A stretch of DNA of 64,000 bases, from assembly GCA_963749035.1 (NCBI GenBank), contig CAVVKW010000005.1, positions 310,001 to 374,000 on the forward strand. The letters are read 5' to 3'. Positions 51,291-59,485 of the stretch are shown here, in pieces; positions within the stretch are counted from its first letter, which is position 1; each line of letters begins with the position of its first letter. Source of the DNA: CAVVKW01 sp963749035 (GTDB taxonomy: Bacteria; Verrucomicrobiota; Verrucomicrobiia; Chthoniobacterales; JAATET01). A program made the position numbers and the translations under genes. Below the pieces are notes generated by a model, which was not told where the DNA came from, ran no database searches, and saw nothing but the letters and a program-made list of their open reading frames with translations.

Positions 51291-51919
51291 GGCGTCTCGC
51301 TCACGAATTCTACCCGGTCCCCGGTGTTGAGGAGAAAATGCTCGGACTTCGCGTCGAACAACGGCGTCGCGGTGTGGCCAATGACGTTCCAGCCCCCGGG
51401 ACTCGGCACCGAGTAAATGCCGGTGTGCGAACCGCCGATGGCCACCGCGCCGGTGGGCACGCGACTCCGGGGCTCGGCGCGGCGCGGGGTAGCGAGACGT
51501 TCGTCCAATCCGGTCAGATACGGGAAGCCGGGTGCGAAGCCGAGCATCGCGACGTCGTAGATGGTGGAGGTGTGAACTTCGACGACTTCTGGTTCCGAAA
51601 GGCCGGAGCCTTTGGCGACGAGGGCGAGATCTTCGCCGTCGTAGCGCACGGCGATGCGGTGGTGGCGGGCGTGGGCGTTGTCCACACTTTCCAGAGTGCC
51701 GAACAGCTCAATGAGTTCCGGCGTGCGGTTGGCGACGTTGGTTCCGCGGGAAAACTCCAGCAGGACGTGGTCGAACGCGAGGGTCCACTCGGTCACCCCG
51801 TCGACGCCGACTTCGAGGGCGGCGGAGATCGCGCGACCGCGGACCAGCCAGTCCGTGCGGTCGGCGGGGTTGCCAAATTGAATCAGCGCCGCGTGGGGAC
51901 CGTAGGCTCGCCATTCCAT
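51287..51919 (-). CDS. pxpB: 5-oxoprolinase subunit B
   Basis: A 210-aa protein of the KipI/allophanate hydrolase subunit 1 family: the VRYDGEDLALVAKGSGLSEPEVVEVH region, then MLGFAPGFPYLTGLDERLATPRRAEPRSRVPTGAV split over the conserved core, IGGSHTGIYSVPSPGGWNVIG and a final SVEF-like EFVSE. It is the first gene of pxpBCA and starts 20 bp after alaS, so it may be read from the alaS transcript. Confidence 0.93.
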   Translation of the reverse strand: MEWRAYGPHAALIQFGNPADRTDWLVRGRAISAALEVGVDGVTEWTLAFDHVLLEFSRGTNVANRTPELIELFGTLESVDNAHARHHRIAVRYDGEDLALVAKGSGLSEPEVVEVHTSTIYDVAMLGFAPGFPYLTGLDERLATPRRAEPRSRVPTGAVAIGGSHTGIYSVPSPGGWNVIGHTATPLFDAKSEHFLLNTGDRVEFVSETP

Positions 51920-51938
51920 CGCGTTCGCCCAGGTCGTT

Positions 51939-54900
51939 TTACGCGGTTAGTGCGCGTTCCGCTTCGGCGAGGGCTTCGGCGATTTTCGATTGGTCCTTGC
52001 CAGCCCCGCGGGCGGCTTCCGGTCGGCCGCCGCCCTTGCCGCCGACGACGGGCGCGATGGTCTTGATGAGGTCACCGGCGCGAACGGTCTTGGCGTGGTC
52101 CGGTGAGACCGTGGCCACGAGGGCGACGGAATCTCCGGAGGCGCCGATGAGGACGACGGCCCCTTCGAAGCGGCCCTTGAGCGCGTCGGCCATCGACTGA
52201 AGTTCGTCGCCGGAGGCACCGGGGACGGCTTCGATGATGGCGGGAATTTTGAGACCGGCGCTGCGGACATTGTTGAGCAATTCCTGCGCGGCGACGGCAG
52301 CTTGTTTCTGCCGGAGAGCTCCCATCTCTTTTTCCAGAGCCTTGTGCTGGGCGAGTGAGGCGACGAGCTTTTTTTCGAGCTCCACGACCGGAGCATTGAT
52401 GAGAGCGGCCAGAGCGACGAGCCGGTCGGCGTCGGCGCGGGCGTGGTCGATGGCGACGGTGCCGGCGATGGCCTCGATGCGTCGGACACCCGCTGCGATG
52501 GCGGACTCGCCGAGAATGCGGAAGGGGCCGATCTCGCCGGTCGCCCGGACGTGCGTGCCGCCGCAGAGTTCCATCGAATAGCCATCGAGGCCGTGCGGTT
52601 CGCCACCGATCTGAACGACGCGGACGACGTCACCGTATTTGTCGCCGAAGAACTGCATGATGTCCGAGCGGCCGGTGACTTCGGAGTGCGGGACTTCGCG
52701 CCAGCTCACCGGCGCGTTTTCGAGAATGCGTTCGTTGACGAGGCGCTCGACGTCGCGGACCTGATCGGGCGTTAACGGAGCGCCGTTGAAGTCGAAGGTC
52801 AGTTTTTCCGGGCCAACGTAGGAGCCTTTTTGCGAAGCCTGGCGGTTGACGACTTCGTGGATGGCCCAGTGCAGGAGGTGGGTCACGGTATGGTGGCGCT
52901 CGATCGCGGCGCGGCGCTCGCAATCGAGAACGACGGAAACCTGCGAGCCGCTTTCCGGGGCTTCGTCACCTTCGAGAAAATGCAGAAACGTTTCGCCGGC
53001 TTTGCGAACGTCGACGACCGACCAGCTCGTTGCGCCGTGCGAGATCAGGCCGACGTCACCGACCTGTCCACCCATCTCGGCGTAGCAGACGGTGGAGTCG
53101 AGAACGACGGCGGTGCGGTCTTTCACCGAGATCACATCGACGACTTTGGTATCCAGTTCGGTCGAATCAAAGCCCTCGAAATGCGTGGCACCGGCACCGT
53201 CGAAGTTGGCGAGACTGATGACCTCGGTTTTCCGAGAGGCGCGGGCGCGGGCGCGCTGGGCTTCCATGAGAACGTCGAACCCGGACGTGTCGACGGTGAG
53301 ACCCCGCTCGCGGGCCATGAGCTCCGTGAGATCGAGCGGGAAGCCTTGTTCGTCGTAGAGCCGGAATGCGAATTCACCGGAGATCGTGTTCTCGGTCTGG
53401 GGAGCGCGACCTTCCAGGTCGCTCCGCCGGGCATCCTGCCCGGAGGTTGGTGATTCCGGCGAAGCCCCACCGCAATCTTCCTGCCCCGGAAACCAGATCC
53501 ATCGATACTCGGCATCACCCTCGACCAAACCGGAGCGCCAAGGATTCGAGAGCACGTAGTGGAATTTTTCCTCCAGGTCGGCGTCGGAACGCATCAGCCG
53601 GTCGTGATATTCGTTTTCCCAGAGCTGGTCGCCGGTGTGGTTCTCGATTCGGTTAATCTCGTTGGCGGTGAACGATTTTATCGAATGGAAGATCTCGTCA
53701 AGCCCGTGAAAGATCGCGGTTCCGGAGGCGTCACGATCCTTGATCATCGGCTGGAGGAGGACGTGAACGTGATCGGGCATCACGCACGCGGCGGAGAGTT
53801 CGTAGCGTTTGCCGCTGAAGTGCCGAAGCGATTTGAGGACGATGTCGCGCGCCGTCTCGGTGAGGATGCGCGGGCGGCGGGTGCCGAAGGTGACGTGGTA
53901 GATGCCGTGTGGGCGCTCGTAGTGGGGGAGGCGGCGCTTCCAGTAGCGGGCACCGGGGGCGGTTGGGCCGGGGGGCTTGGTTTGATCGTGATCCGGCGGC
54001 TGGAAGCCGCCGGGGGCGACCTGGAAGGTCGCGCTCCCCGGGCGGCCTTCGGCCTTGGTTTTCGGTCGACCTTCGGTCTCCGCTTTTAGTCGCTCGACTT
54101 CCCCCTCGAACAGCGCGATGCCGCGGTCGAGGGTGCGGTTGAAGGCCTCTTCCTCCATGTGCAGGACTTCGCGGATGTGGGCCTGCTGACGGCGAAGCTC
54201 GGGGAACACGTCGCCCATCGTGCGGGCGAGGACGTCGGCGAGTTTGTAGAAGAAAGGTTCGTGAAAACCGAGTTCGCGCCCGTAGCGGACGGCGCGGCGG
54301 AGGATGCGGCGGAGGACGTAGTTGCGGTCCGAGTTGCCGGGTTGGATGCCGTCCGCGATCGAGAACGCGAGCGTGCGAATGTGGTCGCCGATGACGCGGA
54401 AGGCGACGTCGGCGCGTTCTTCCGGCGTGTCGCCAGAGGATCCGGCGCGGGGTAAGGTGCCGCCGTAGGTGCGACCGCTGAGGGATTCGATCTCGTCGAA
54501 GATGGGGCGGAAGATGTCCGTTTCGTAATTCGAGATCTTGGCGTTCGCGAAATCCGTGAACCCCCGGGTGCCCTGGATGATCGACGTGACCCGCTCGAAT
54601 CCCATCCCGGTGTCGACGTGGCGGGCGGGGAGGGGCGCGAACGAACCGTCGGGGTTGGCGTTGTATTGGATGAAGACGAGGTTCCAGATTTCGATGCAGC
54701 GGGCGTCGCCGGCGTTGACGAGCGAGCCGCGGGTGTCGCCGGCGGGTGTGAGGTCGACGTGAAGTTCGGAGCAGGGGCCGCAGGGGCCGGTCTCGCCCAT
54801 CATCCAGAAATTGTCGGCGCGGTTGCCGTTGACGATTTGGACGGCGGGATCGAGTCCGGCGGCGCGGAAGAGGTCGGCCCAGAGGTCCCACGCTTCCTGA

Positions 54901-55349
54901 TCGAATTCGCTCGGGTCGCCGGCGGCGGGCGCGTAAACCGTGGCGTAGAGGCGCTCGGGCGGAAAGCCCCAGCGGTCGACGATGAGTTCCCAGGCCCAGG
55001 TAATCGCTTCGCGTTTGAAGTAGTCACCGAAGCTCCAGTTCCCCAGCATCTCGAAGAACGTCTGGTGGTAGGTGTCGAGCCCGACGTCCTCGAGGTCGTT
55101 GTGCTTGCCGCCGGCGCGGATGCACTTCTGGGTGTCGGCGGCGCGGGTGTCCCGCGCGGGGACGGCATCGGCCCAGCGGCTGACGTCCGGCGATTTCTGA
55201 CCGAGAAAGAACGGGACGAACTGGTTCATCCCGGCGTTGGTGAAGAGCAGATTCGGTGAGTCCGGCATCAGGCTCGAAGAGCGCACGATGGAGTGATCCT
55301 TGGACCGGAAAAAATCGAGATACGACTGTCGGATTTCAGAGCTCGTCAT
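51939..55349 (-). CDS. alaS: Alanyl-tRNA synthetase with in-frame RAYT transposase insert
   Basis: A 1136-aa frame where about 875-910 aa is normal. Residues 1-424 are the class II aminoacylation domain and helical region (TSSEIRQSYLDFFRSKDHSI, GNWSFGDYFKREAI, ETGPCGPCSELH). Residues 425-651 are foreign: REP-derived linkers around a RAYT domain. The synthetase resumes at 652 (NTISGEFAFRLYDEQGFPLD) with the editing domain (HxxxH at 820-824, CGGTH at 929-933) and the C-Ala domain. All synthetase motifs are present. No stop or frameshift is seen, and removing 227 codons leaves a 909-aa standard enzyme. As an essential gene with no other copy in the window, it is probably functional despite the insert. 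Confidence 0.93.
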   Translation of the reverse strand: MTSSEIRQSYLDFFRSKDHSIVRSSSLMPDSPNLLFTNAGMNQFVPFFLGQKSPDVSRWADAVPARDTRAADTQKCIRAGGKHNDLEDVGLDTYHQTFFEMLGNWSFGDYFKREAITWAWELIVDRWGFPPERLYATVYAPAAGDPSEFDQEAWDLWADLFRAAGLDPAVQIVNGNRADNFWMMGETGPCGPCSELHVDLTPAGDTRGSLVNAGDARCIEIWNLVFIQYNANPDGSFAPLPARHVDTGMGFERVTSIIQGTRGFTDFANAKISNYETDIFRPIFDEIESLSGRTYGGTLPRAGSSGDTPEERADVAFRVIGDHIRTLAFSIADGIQPGNSDRNYVLRRILRRAVRYGRELGFHEPFFYKLADVLARTMGDVFPELRRQQAHIREVLHMEEEAFNRTLDRGIALFEGEVERLKAETEGRPKTKAEGRPGSATFQVAPGGFQPPDHDQTKPPGPTAPGARYWKRRLPHYERPHGIYHVTFGTRRPRILTETARDIVLKSLRHFSGKRYELSAACVMPDHVHVLLQPMIKDRDASGTAIFHGLDEIFHSIKSFTANEINRIENHTGDQLWENEYHDRLMRSDADLEEKFHYVLSNPWRSGLVEGDAEYRWIWFPGQEDCGGASPESPTSGQDARRSDLEGRAPQTENTISGEFAFRLYDEQGFPLDLTELMARERGLTVDTSGFDVLMEAQRARARASRKTEVISLANFDGAGATHFEGFDSTELDTKVVDVISVKDRTAVVLDSTVCYAEMGGQVGDVGLISHGATSWSVVDVRKAGETFLHFLEGDEAPESGSQVSVVLDCERRAAIERHHTVTHLLHWAIHEVVNRQASQKGSYVGPEKLTFDFNGAPLTPDQVRDVERLVNERILENAPVSWREVPHSEVTGRSDIMQFFGDKYGDVVRVVQIGGEPHGLDGYSMELCGGTHVRATGEIGPFRILGESAIAAGVRRIEAIAGTVAIDHARADADRLVALAALINAPVVELEKKLVASLAQHKALEKEMGALRQKQAAVAAQELLNNVRSAGLKIPAIIEAVPGASGDELQSMADALKGRFEGAVVLIGASGDSVALVATVSPDHAKTVRAGDLIKTIAPVVGGKGGGRPEAARGAGKDQSKIAEALAEAERALTA
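53399..53443. repeat. REP pair, 3' side of the RAYT insert
   Basis: Hairpin A at 53406-53422 (GCGACCT-TCC-AGGTCGC) and hairpin B at 53427-53443 (CCGGGCA-TCC-TGCCCGG), each with a 7-bp stem and TCC loop. The first 24 bases (53399-53422) are the exact reverse complement of 54016-54039. Confidence 0.9.
53993..54039. repeat. REP pair, 5' side of the RAYT insert
   Basis: Hairpin B' at 53993-54013 (CCGGCGGCT-GGA-AGCCGCCGG, 9-bp stem) and hairpin A' at 54016-54032 (GCGACCT-GGA-AGGTCGC). The order and orientation mirror the pair at 53399-53443. Confidence 0.9.
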
Positions 55350-55394
55350 AAGAAAAGTGCGATTTGAGAAAACGAAAACCGCGCCGTGCGTAAA

Positions 55395-56435
55395 TCATAA
55401 AGTCCCGTCTGGCTCCGGGATCAGGTCGACCGTGCGGCTGGCTGGGAGTTTGACGCCGACCGCGTCGTCCGCTGATCCGCCTTCGAGACCTTCGGACTCA
55501 GCGGATCGCAGAACGAGGCTGCTCGCCGCGTCGTCGGGGCGAAAAAACCGGATGGATCCGGGTGAGATCAGGTCCTGCCGTTCGCCGGTCCAGGCGGCGG
55601 AACCGTCCGGTTGCCGCTCCGCGCGGCCGACGAAGCGAGCGGCGGATTGTCGGGTCTCGACGGTGCGCAAGACGCCGACGATGTCGTCGCTGCGGTCACT
55701 GCCCCGCGAAAGCACGAACTCCACCGGGAGACCGGAAGCCGTGCCGGCGTAGATCCGGCCGGTCGTGAGTTGTTCGTTGAGTCTGGCCAGGGCGGCTTCG
55801 GCCCGACGTTCGAATTCGACCTCCCAATCGGCGCGAAGTTTTTCCAACTTGTCCGCCGTCGCGGTCGCGTTGGCGAGGGCTTGTCCGGCTTCGGCAGAGT
55901 TGCCTTCCGGAATGCCGGGCGGTCCACCGGCAACGCCGTCGATCTGGAACGACGTGGCGGTCTGGTTGATCAGCCAACCGCCATCGGCGGTCGGTTCGAG
56001 GTCGAGGGAGACGAGGGCGTCGACCTTCGTATCAGCGGCGAGCTCGGTTCGTTTGAGAAGAAATCCGTAGCGGGCCTGCTGCCAAGTTCGTTCGATGGAA
56101 GTGCGCAGGGCGTCGCCGGCTGGAAGCGTCTCGGTCGCCCATGCGCGGATGGCGTCCAGTCGGGTCGCGACGGGTTCGCCCCCGGGGGTGCCGAAGCCGT
56201 CGTAAACCGTGACGAAGTCGGCGGTGGTCCGGTATTCGACGGGCACGTCGGTGCGAAAACGATGATCGCCGAGGGCTTCGAGTTGAAAATTCCCGGTGAC
56301 GCCGAGGAATTCGGTGTCGGGAGGTGCGTGCTCGGCGACGAACTCGCGGACGGAGTCGCCCCGTTGATCTCCGCAGCCGGTGAGGATCACGACGAGGGCG
56401 GCGGAGGCGAGGGCGCGAAGGAGAGTCGCTCTCAT
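55395..56435 (-). CDS. Lipoprotein of unknown function
   Basis: A 346-aa protein with a clear lipoprotein signal (ALVVILTGC, Cys at 21), so it should be lipid-anchored after LspA processing. The mature part contains a coiled-coil-prone stretch (ANATATADKLEKLRADWEVEFERRAEAALARL divided into two helices) and beta-rich flanks (GNFQLEALGDHRFRTDVPVEY; GRIYAGTASGLPVEFVLSRG). No family is recognised. It lies 45 bp upstream of alaS on the same strand. Confidence 0.7.
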   Translation of the reverse strand: MRATLLRALASAALVVILTGCGDQRGDSVREFVAEHAPPDTEFLGVTGNFQLEALGDHRFRTDVPVEYRTTADFVTVYDGFGTPGGEPVATRLDAIRAWATETLPAGDALRTSIERTWQQARYGFLLKRTELAADTKVDALVSLDLEPTADGGWLINQTATSFQIDGVAGGPPGIPEGNSAEAGQALANATATADKLEKLRADWEVEFERRAEAALARLNEQLTTGRIYAGTASGLPVEFVLSRGSDRSDDIVGVLRTVETRQSAARFVGRAERQPDGSAAWTGERQDLISPGSIRFFRPDDAASSLVLRSAESEGLEGGSADDAVGVKLPASRTVDLIPEPDGTL

Positions 56436-56472
56436 TCCGTGGGTCGACGTCGAGTGATGGTTCGGGTGCGGG

Positions 56473-57045
56473 CTAACGGCCGAGGAGCTCGTCCCGCAGT
56501 TTGGCCGTCACGGGTTTTGATCCGAAGAACGTGCTGAGGAAGGCTCGCTGGAACTCGCGGCCCTTGACGGAGCCTTTGTAGGTATCGACGTCATACACCT
56601 TCGTTTCATCCCCGACGAAAACCACGCGTTGCGGCTCGCCTTTGCCGATCGGATCGAAGAGCGAAACAAACTTGGCGCGGTCCGCGTCGAAGCCGTCGTA
56701 GGTCTGGGTGACGCTGAAGTCGAATTGCTTGTTCCAGCCGTCGTCGACCTGGCTTTGTGACGCGTCGCGGAGGAACGTGAAGGTGAGCTCGAGCGGACCG
56801 GAGAATTCCATGACCTCGCCGGGCGACGTGAGTTTCCGCGGAGCGTAGAAGGCTGCGACGTAAACTTTGATCGGCACGAACGCGAGCTTGATCGAACGCA
56901 CGCCGGCTCCGTTGAGCGAAAGCTTCTCGCCGTCGACGGTGACCGATTCCGGGAGGTTGACGCCTTCGATTTCCTTCGCTGAGGCGGTGGGATTCAGGAG
57001 GAAAATCGCGAGGGCGAAGGCGGTGGTGGCGAAAAAATTTTTCAT
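56473..57045 (-). CDS. Chalcone isomerase-like periplasmic protein
   Basis: A 190-aa protein with a signal peptide (MKNFFATTAFALAIFLLNPTA, then SAKEIEG). The mature part fits the chalcone-isomerase-like domain found in bacterial periplasmic proteins: GVRSIKLAFVPIKVYVAAFYAP, LTFTFLRDASQSQVDDGWNKQF and the C-terminal REFQRAFLSTFFGSKPV. Bacterial members have no known flavonoid activity; some relatives bind fatty acids. It is divergent from the DUF4410 lipoprotein gene. Confidence 0.8.
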   Translation of the reverse strand: MKNFFATTAFALAIFLLNPTASAKEIEGVNLPESVTVDGEKLSLNGAGVRSIKLAFVPIKVYVAAFYAPRKLTSPGEVMEFSGPLELTFTFLRDASQSQVDDGWNKQFDFSVTQTYDGFDADRAKFVSLFDPIGKGEPQRVVFVGDETKVYDVDTYKGSVKGREFQRAFLSTFFGSKPVTAKLRDELLGR

Positions 57046-57143
57046 TGGAGGTAAAACCGGGCACGATTCTCTCTGTCGCCGTCCGCCATTGCAACAAATC
57101 CCCGGAGCGGCGGCGCTGTCTCCATTCCCGATTGCCTTCTTGT

Positions 57144-57944
57144 ATGATTAAAATGTTCCTGACCCGCACCCTTCTCGTGTCTTCGGCTGCCGTGCTTTCC
57201 GGCTGTGCCTCGGTGACCGCGCTGAAGACCGAAGCTGAACCACCGAACCCTCCGGAGAAGTTTCCGGATCACGTTTACGTCCGCAATTTTTCGGTGCCCG
57301 AAGAGAATCTGCGCGTCGATCGCGAAGGCGAGAAACTCACGACTTTCCGACGAGAGATTTCCGAGAAGCTGACGGAAACGTTGGTCACTCAACTCAACAC
57401 GAGCTTCGCCCCGACGACCGCGTTGCAGGTGGAGGGAGAGATGCCGGTCGAGAATGCGTGGCTGATCACGGGTGAGATCGATCGGATGAATCAGGGGAGT
57501 CGAGCGCTGCGGACGGTGGTTGGTTTTGGTGCTGGTGCGACGAAGGTGGTTACGACCGCGACGGTTTACAATCTGGCGACGTCTCCGCCGGAGGCGATCA
57601 TGGCCATTCGCACGATCGGCGGCTCGAATTCGCCTCCGGGAACGGTCATGAACATCACGCCATTGACGGTGCTCGGTCCCGTCGGATTGGCTGCCGGATC
57701 GCTGGCGGTCGGGGCTGGCACCAGGGCACTGCCGGGGCTGACGGACGATCTGCGACGGACGGCGCGCGAGATCACCGCGACGTTGTCGGATTACACCCTG
57801 GAAAAAGGCTGGATCCCGGAATCGCAGGCGTTGGAGCCGAAGCCGGTCGGTTCGGGCTCGATTCGACTGTCGGACCCGGAGCGGCCCGGATACGAAGGAG
57901 CACCGACGATCAAGGCTCGCACGCGGATGCGTGGTCGGCCGTAA
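57144..57944 (+). CDS. DUF4410 lipoprotein
   Basis: A 266-aa lipoprotein (LLVSSAAVLSGCASV, Cys at about 21). The DUF4410 pattern is visible: PDHVYVRNFSVPEE, FAPTTALQVEGEMPVENAWLITGEIDRMNQGSRALR and TVVGFGAGATKVVTTATVY. Its role is unknown. ATG codons at 57144 and 57153 are both possible starts. A double hairpin region follows the stop. Confidence 0.8.
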   Translation: MIKMFLTRTLLVSSAAVLSGCASVTALKTEAEPPNPPEKFPDHVYVRNFSVPEENLRVDREGEKLTTFRREISEKLTETLVTQLNTSFAPTTALQVEGEMPVENAWLITGEIDRMNQGSRALRTVVGFGAGATKVVTTATVYNLATSPPEAIMAIRTIGGSNSPPGTVMNITPLTVLGPVGLAAGSLAVGAGTRALPGLTDDLRRTAREITATLSDYTLEKGWIPESQALEPKPVGSGSIRLSDPERPGYEGAPTIKARTRMRGRP

Positions 57945-57958
57945 CATCCGCGTGGCAG

Positions 57959-58005
57959 GCTGGCTGTGAGGAGCCAGCTTTAGCTGCCGGCGAGGGCTCC
58001 GCCGG
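57959..58005. repeat. Two-hairpin intergenic element, REP- or terminator-like
   Basis: GCTGGCT-GTGAGG-AGCCAGC (57959-57978) is followed by TTTAG, then CCGGCG-N7-CGCCGG (57987-58005). The GGAGCCAGCTTTAGCTG core resembles REP sequences of other bacteria. With only three T residues it is a weak terminator at best. Confidence 0.45.
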
Positions 58006-58081
58006 GCGTGGGCGGACCGAGACGTGGAAGTTCGTTTGAGCGCGGCGAATCGAGCAATTGCTGATCGGATGATTCCCGGCC

Positions 58082-59464
58082 ATGCTGCGCCGTATGGCGT
58101 TGCTCATAAAAAACGGCGAAATCGTGACTCCGGACAGCCGCTTCACGGCGGATATCTGGTGCGAGGACGAAACCATCACGCGGATCGACCGGGACATCGA
58201 CGCGCCGCCGGGGGCGGAGGTCATCGACGCGACGGGGAACTTCGTGTTTCCCGGCTTCATCGATCCGCACACGCACATCTACCTGCCGTTCATGGGGACG
58301 CTGGCGAAAGACACCTACGAGACCGGGAGTCAGGCGGCGCTCGTCGGCGGCACGACAACGATTTTTGACATGTGTTGTCCGTCGCGGGCGGAGGAGCCGC
58401 GGGACGGGTTTGCCACGTGGAGGGAGCAGAGTGAGGGGCGGTCGGCGTGCGACTACTCGTTTCACATGGGCGTGACGAAATTCGACGAGAATTCCGAAGC
58501 GCAGCTTCGCGAGATCGTGGCGGCGGGAATCTCGTCGTTCAAAATCTTCCTCGCTTACAAGGGGGCGTTCGGGATCGATGACACCGAGCTTTACCGGACG
58601 CTTTCTTTGGCGCGCGAGTTGGGCGTGACGGTCTGCGCGCACTGCGAAAACGAGACACTGGTGGCGGAGCGCCAAAAGGAATTGTTGGCGGCCGGGCGGA
58701 TTGGACCCGAGTGGCACCACGAAAGTCGGCCGCCGACCGTGGAGGCGGAGGGGGTCCATCACCTCATGACGTTCGCGGAGCTGACCGGGGCGGAGGTTTA
58801 CGTTGTTCACTTGAGTTGCGAGGACGCGTTGCGCGAGGCGGTGGCCGCGCGGCTGCGCGGTGTGAACGTCTCGGTGGAGACTCTGATCCAGTATCTGCTG
58901 ATCGATAAAACCTACGCGGAGCGTGAGGGCTTCGAGGGGGCCAAATACGTCATGTCGCCCCCGCTGCGCGATGCGCGTCATCAGGACGTGCTCTGGCAGG
59001 GTCTGCGAAGCGGGACGGTGCAAACGGTCGCGACGGATCACGCGCCGTTCGACTTCGGCGACCAGAAGCTGATGGGGGCGGAAGATTTCACGAAAATCCC
59101 CAACGGCATCCCGGCGCTCGAAGATCGGGTGAATCTCCTCTGGACCTACGGTGTGGCGGAGGGACGGATCGATATTCACCAGTTCGTCGCGGCTGCGAGC
59201 ACGAACGCGGCGAAAATCTTTGGGCTATTTCCTCGGAAGGGCGCGGTGCAGGTCGGGGCCGACGCGGACCTCGTCGTTTATGATCCTTCCTACGAGGGGA
59301 AGCTTTCGGCGAAGACGCAGACGATGAATCTCGATTACAATGGGTTTGAAGGCTGGACGATCAAGGGGCGTCCGTCGGTCGTGACGGTCCGCGGCGAAGT
59401 CGCGGTGCGCGACGGGAAATTCGTGGGCACGGTCGGGCGTGGCCAGCTCTTGCAGCGTTCGTAG
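58082..59464 (+). CDS. Dihydropyrimidinase/hydantoinase
   Basis: A 460-aa cyclic amidohydrolase. Metal-site motifs in order: GFIDPHTHIYLPFMG (HxH), FKIFLAYKGAFGIDD with the Lys that is carboxylated, VCAHCENETLV, VYVVHLSCEDAL and ATDHAPFDFGDQKL with the catalytic Asp. The length and the SPPLRD segment match dihydropyrimidinase/D-hydantoinase. It opens dihydrouracil- or hydantoin-like rings, and allantoinase activity cannot be excluded. An alternative start at 58094 (MALLIKNG) fits the family's usual N terminus. Confidence 0.88.
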   Translation: MLRRMALLIKNGEIVTPDSRFTADIWCEDETITRIDRDIDAPPGAEVIDATGNFVFPGFIDPHTHIYLPFMGTLAKDTYETGSQAALVGGTTTIFDMCCPSRAEEPRDGFATWREQSEGRSACDYSFHMGVTKFDENSEAQLREIVAAGISSFKIFLAYKGAFGIDDTELYRTLSLARELGVTVCAHCENETLVAERQKELLAAGRIGPEWHHESRPPTVEAEGVHHLMTFAELTGAEVYVVHLSCEDALREAVAARLRGVNVSVETLIQYLLIDKTYAEREGFEGAKYVMSPPLRDARHQDVLWQGLRSGTVQTVATDHAPFDFGDQKLMGAEDFTKIPNGIPALEDRVNLLWTYGVAEGRIDIHQFVAAASTNAAKIFGLFPRKGAVQVGADADLVVYDPSYEGKLSAKTQTMNLDYNGFEGWTIKGRPSVVTVRGEVAVRDGKFVGTVGRGQLLQRS

Positions 59465-59485
59465 TGTCGTGCCACGCTCCACTTC

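Larger units (their letters stand above)
53399..54072 (-). mobile_element. RAYT (REP-associated tyrosine transposase) element inside alaS
   Basis: The insert encodes, in the alaS frame, a near-complete RAYT/TnpA_REP domain (alaS residues about 467-622): RRLPHYERPHGIYHVTF, the HUH motif His527-Val-His529 in CVMPDHVHVLL, the FHSIKSFTANEINR helix, the catalytic Tyr581 in WENEYHDRLMRS and FHYVLSNPWRSGLV. Mirrored REP pairs flank it. A 7-bp direct repeat (TCGGTCT at 53392-53398 and 54073-54079) bounds the whole. Between residue 425 and the GTG-ATG at 523-524 there is no ATG, GTG or TTG in frame, so the domain has no start of its own before the HUH site. Confidence 0.88.

Noticed and set aside
51939..55349. 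alaS as a pseudogene broken by a transposase
   Set aside because: No stop or frameshift occurs, both halves keep all motifs, and the insert length is a multiple of three. A disrupted gene would rarely look like this.
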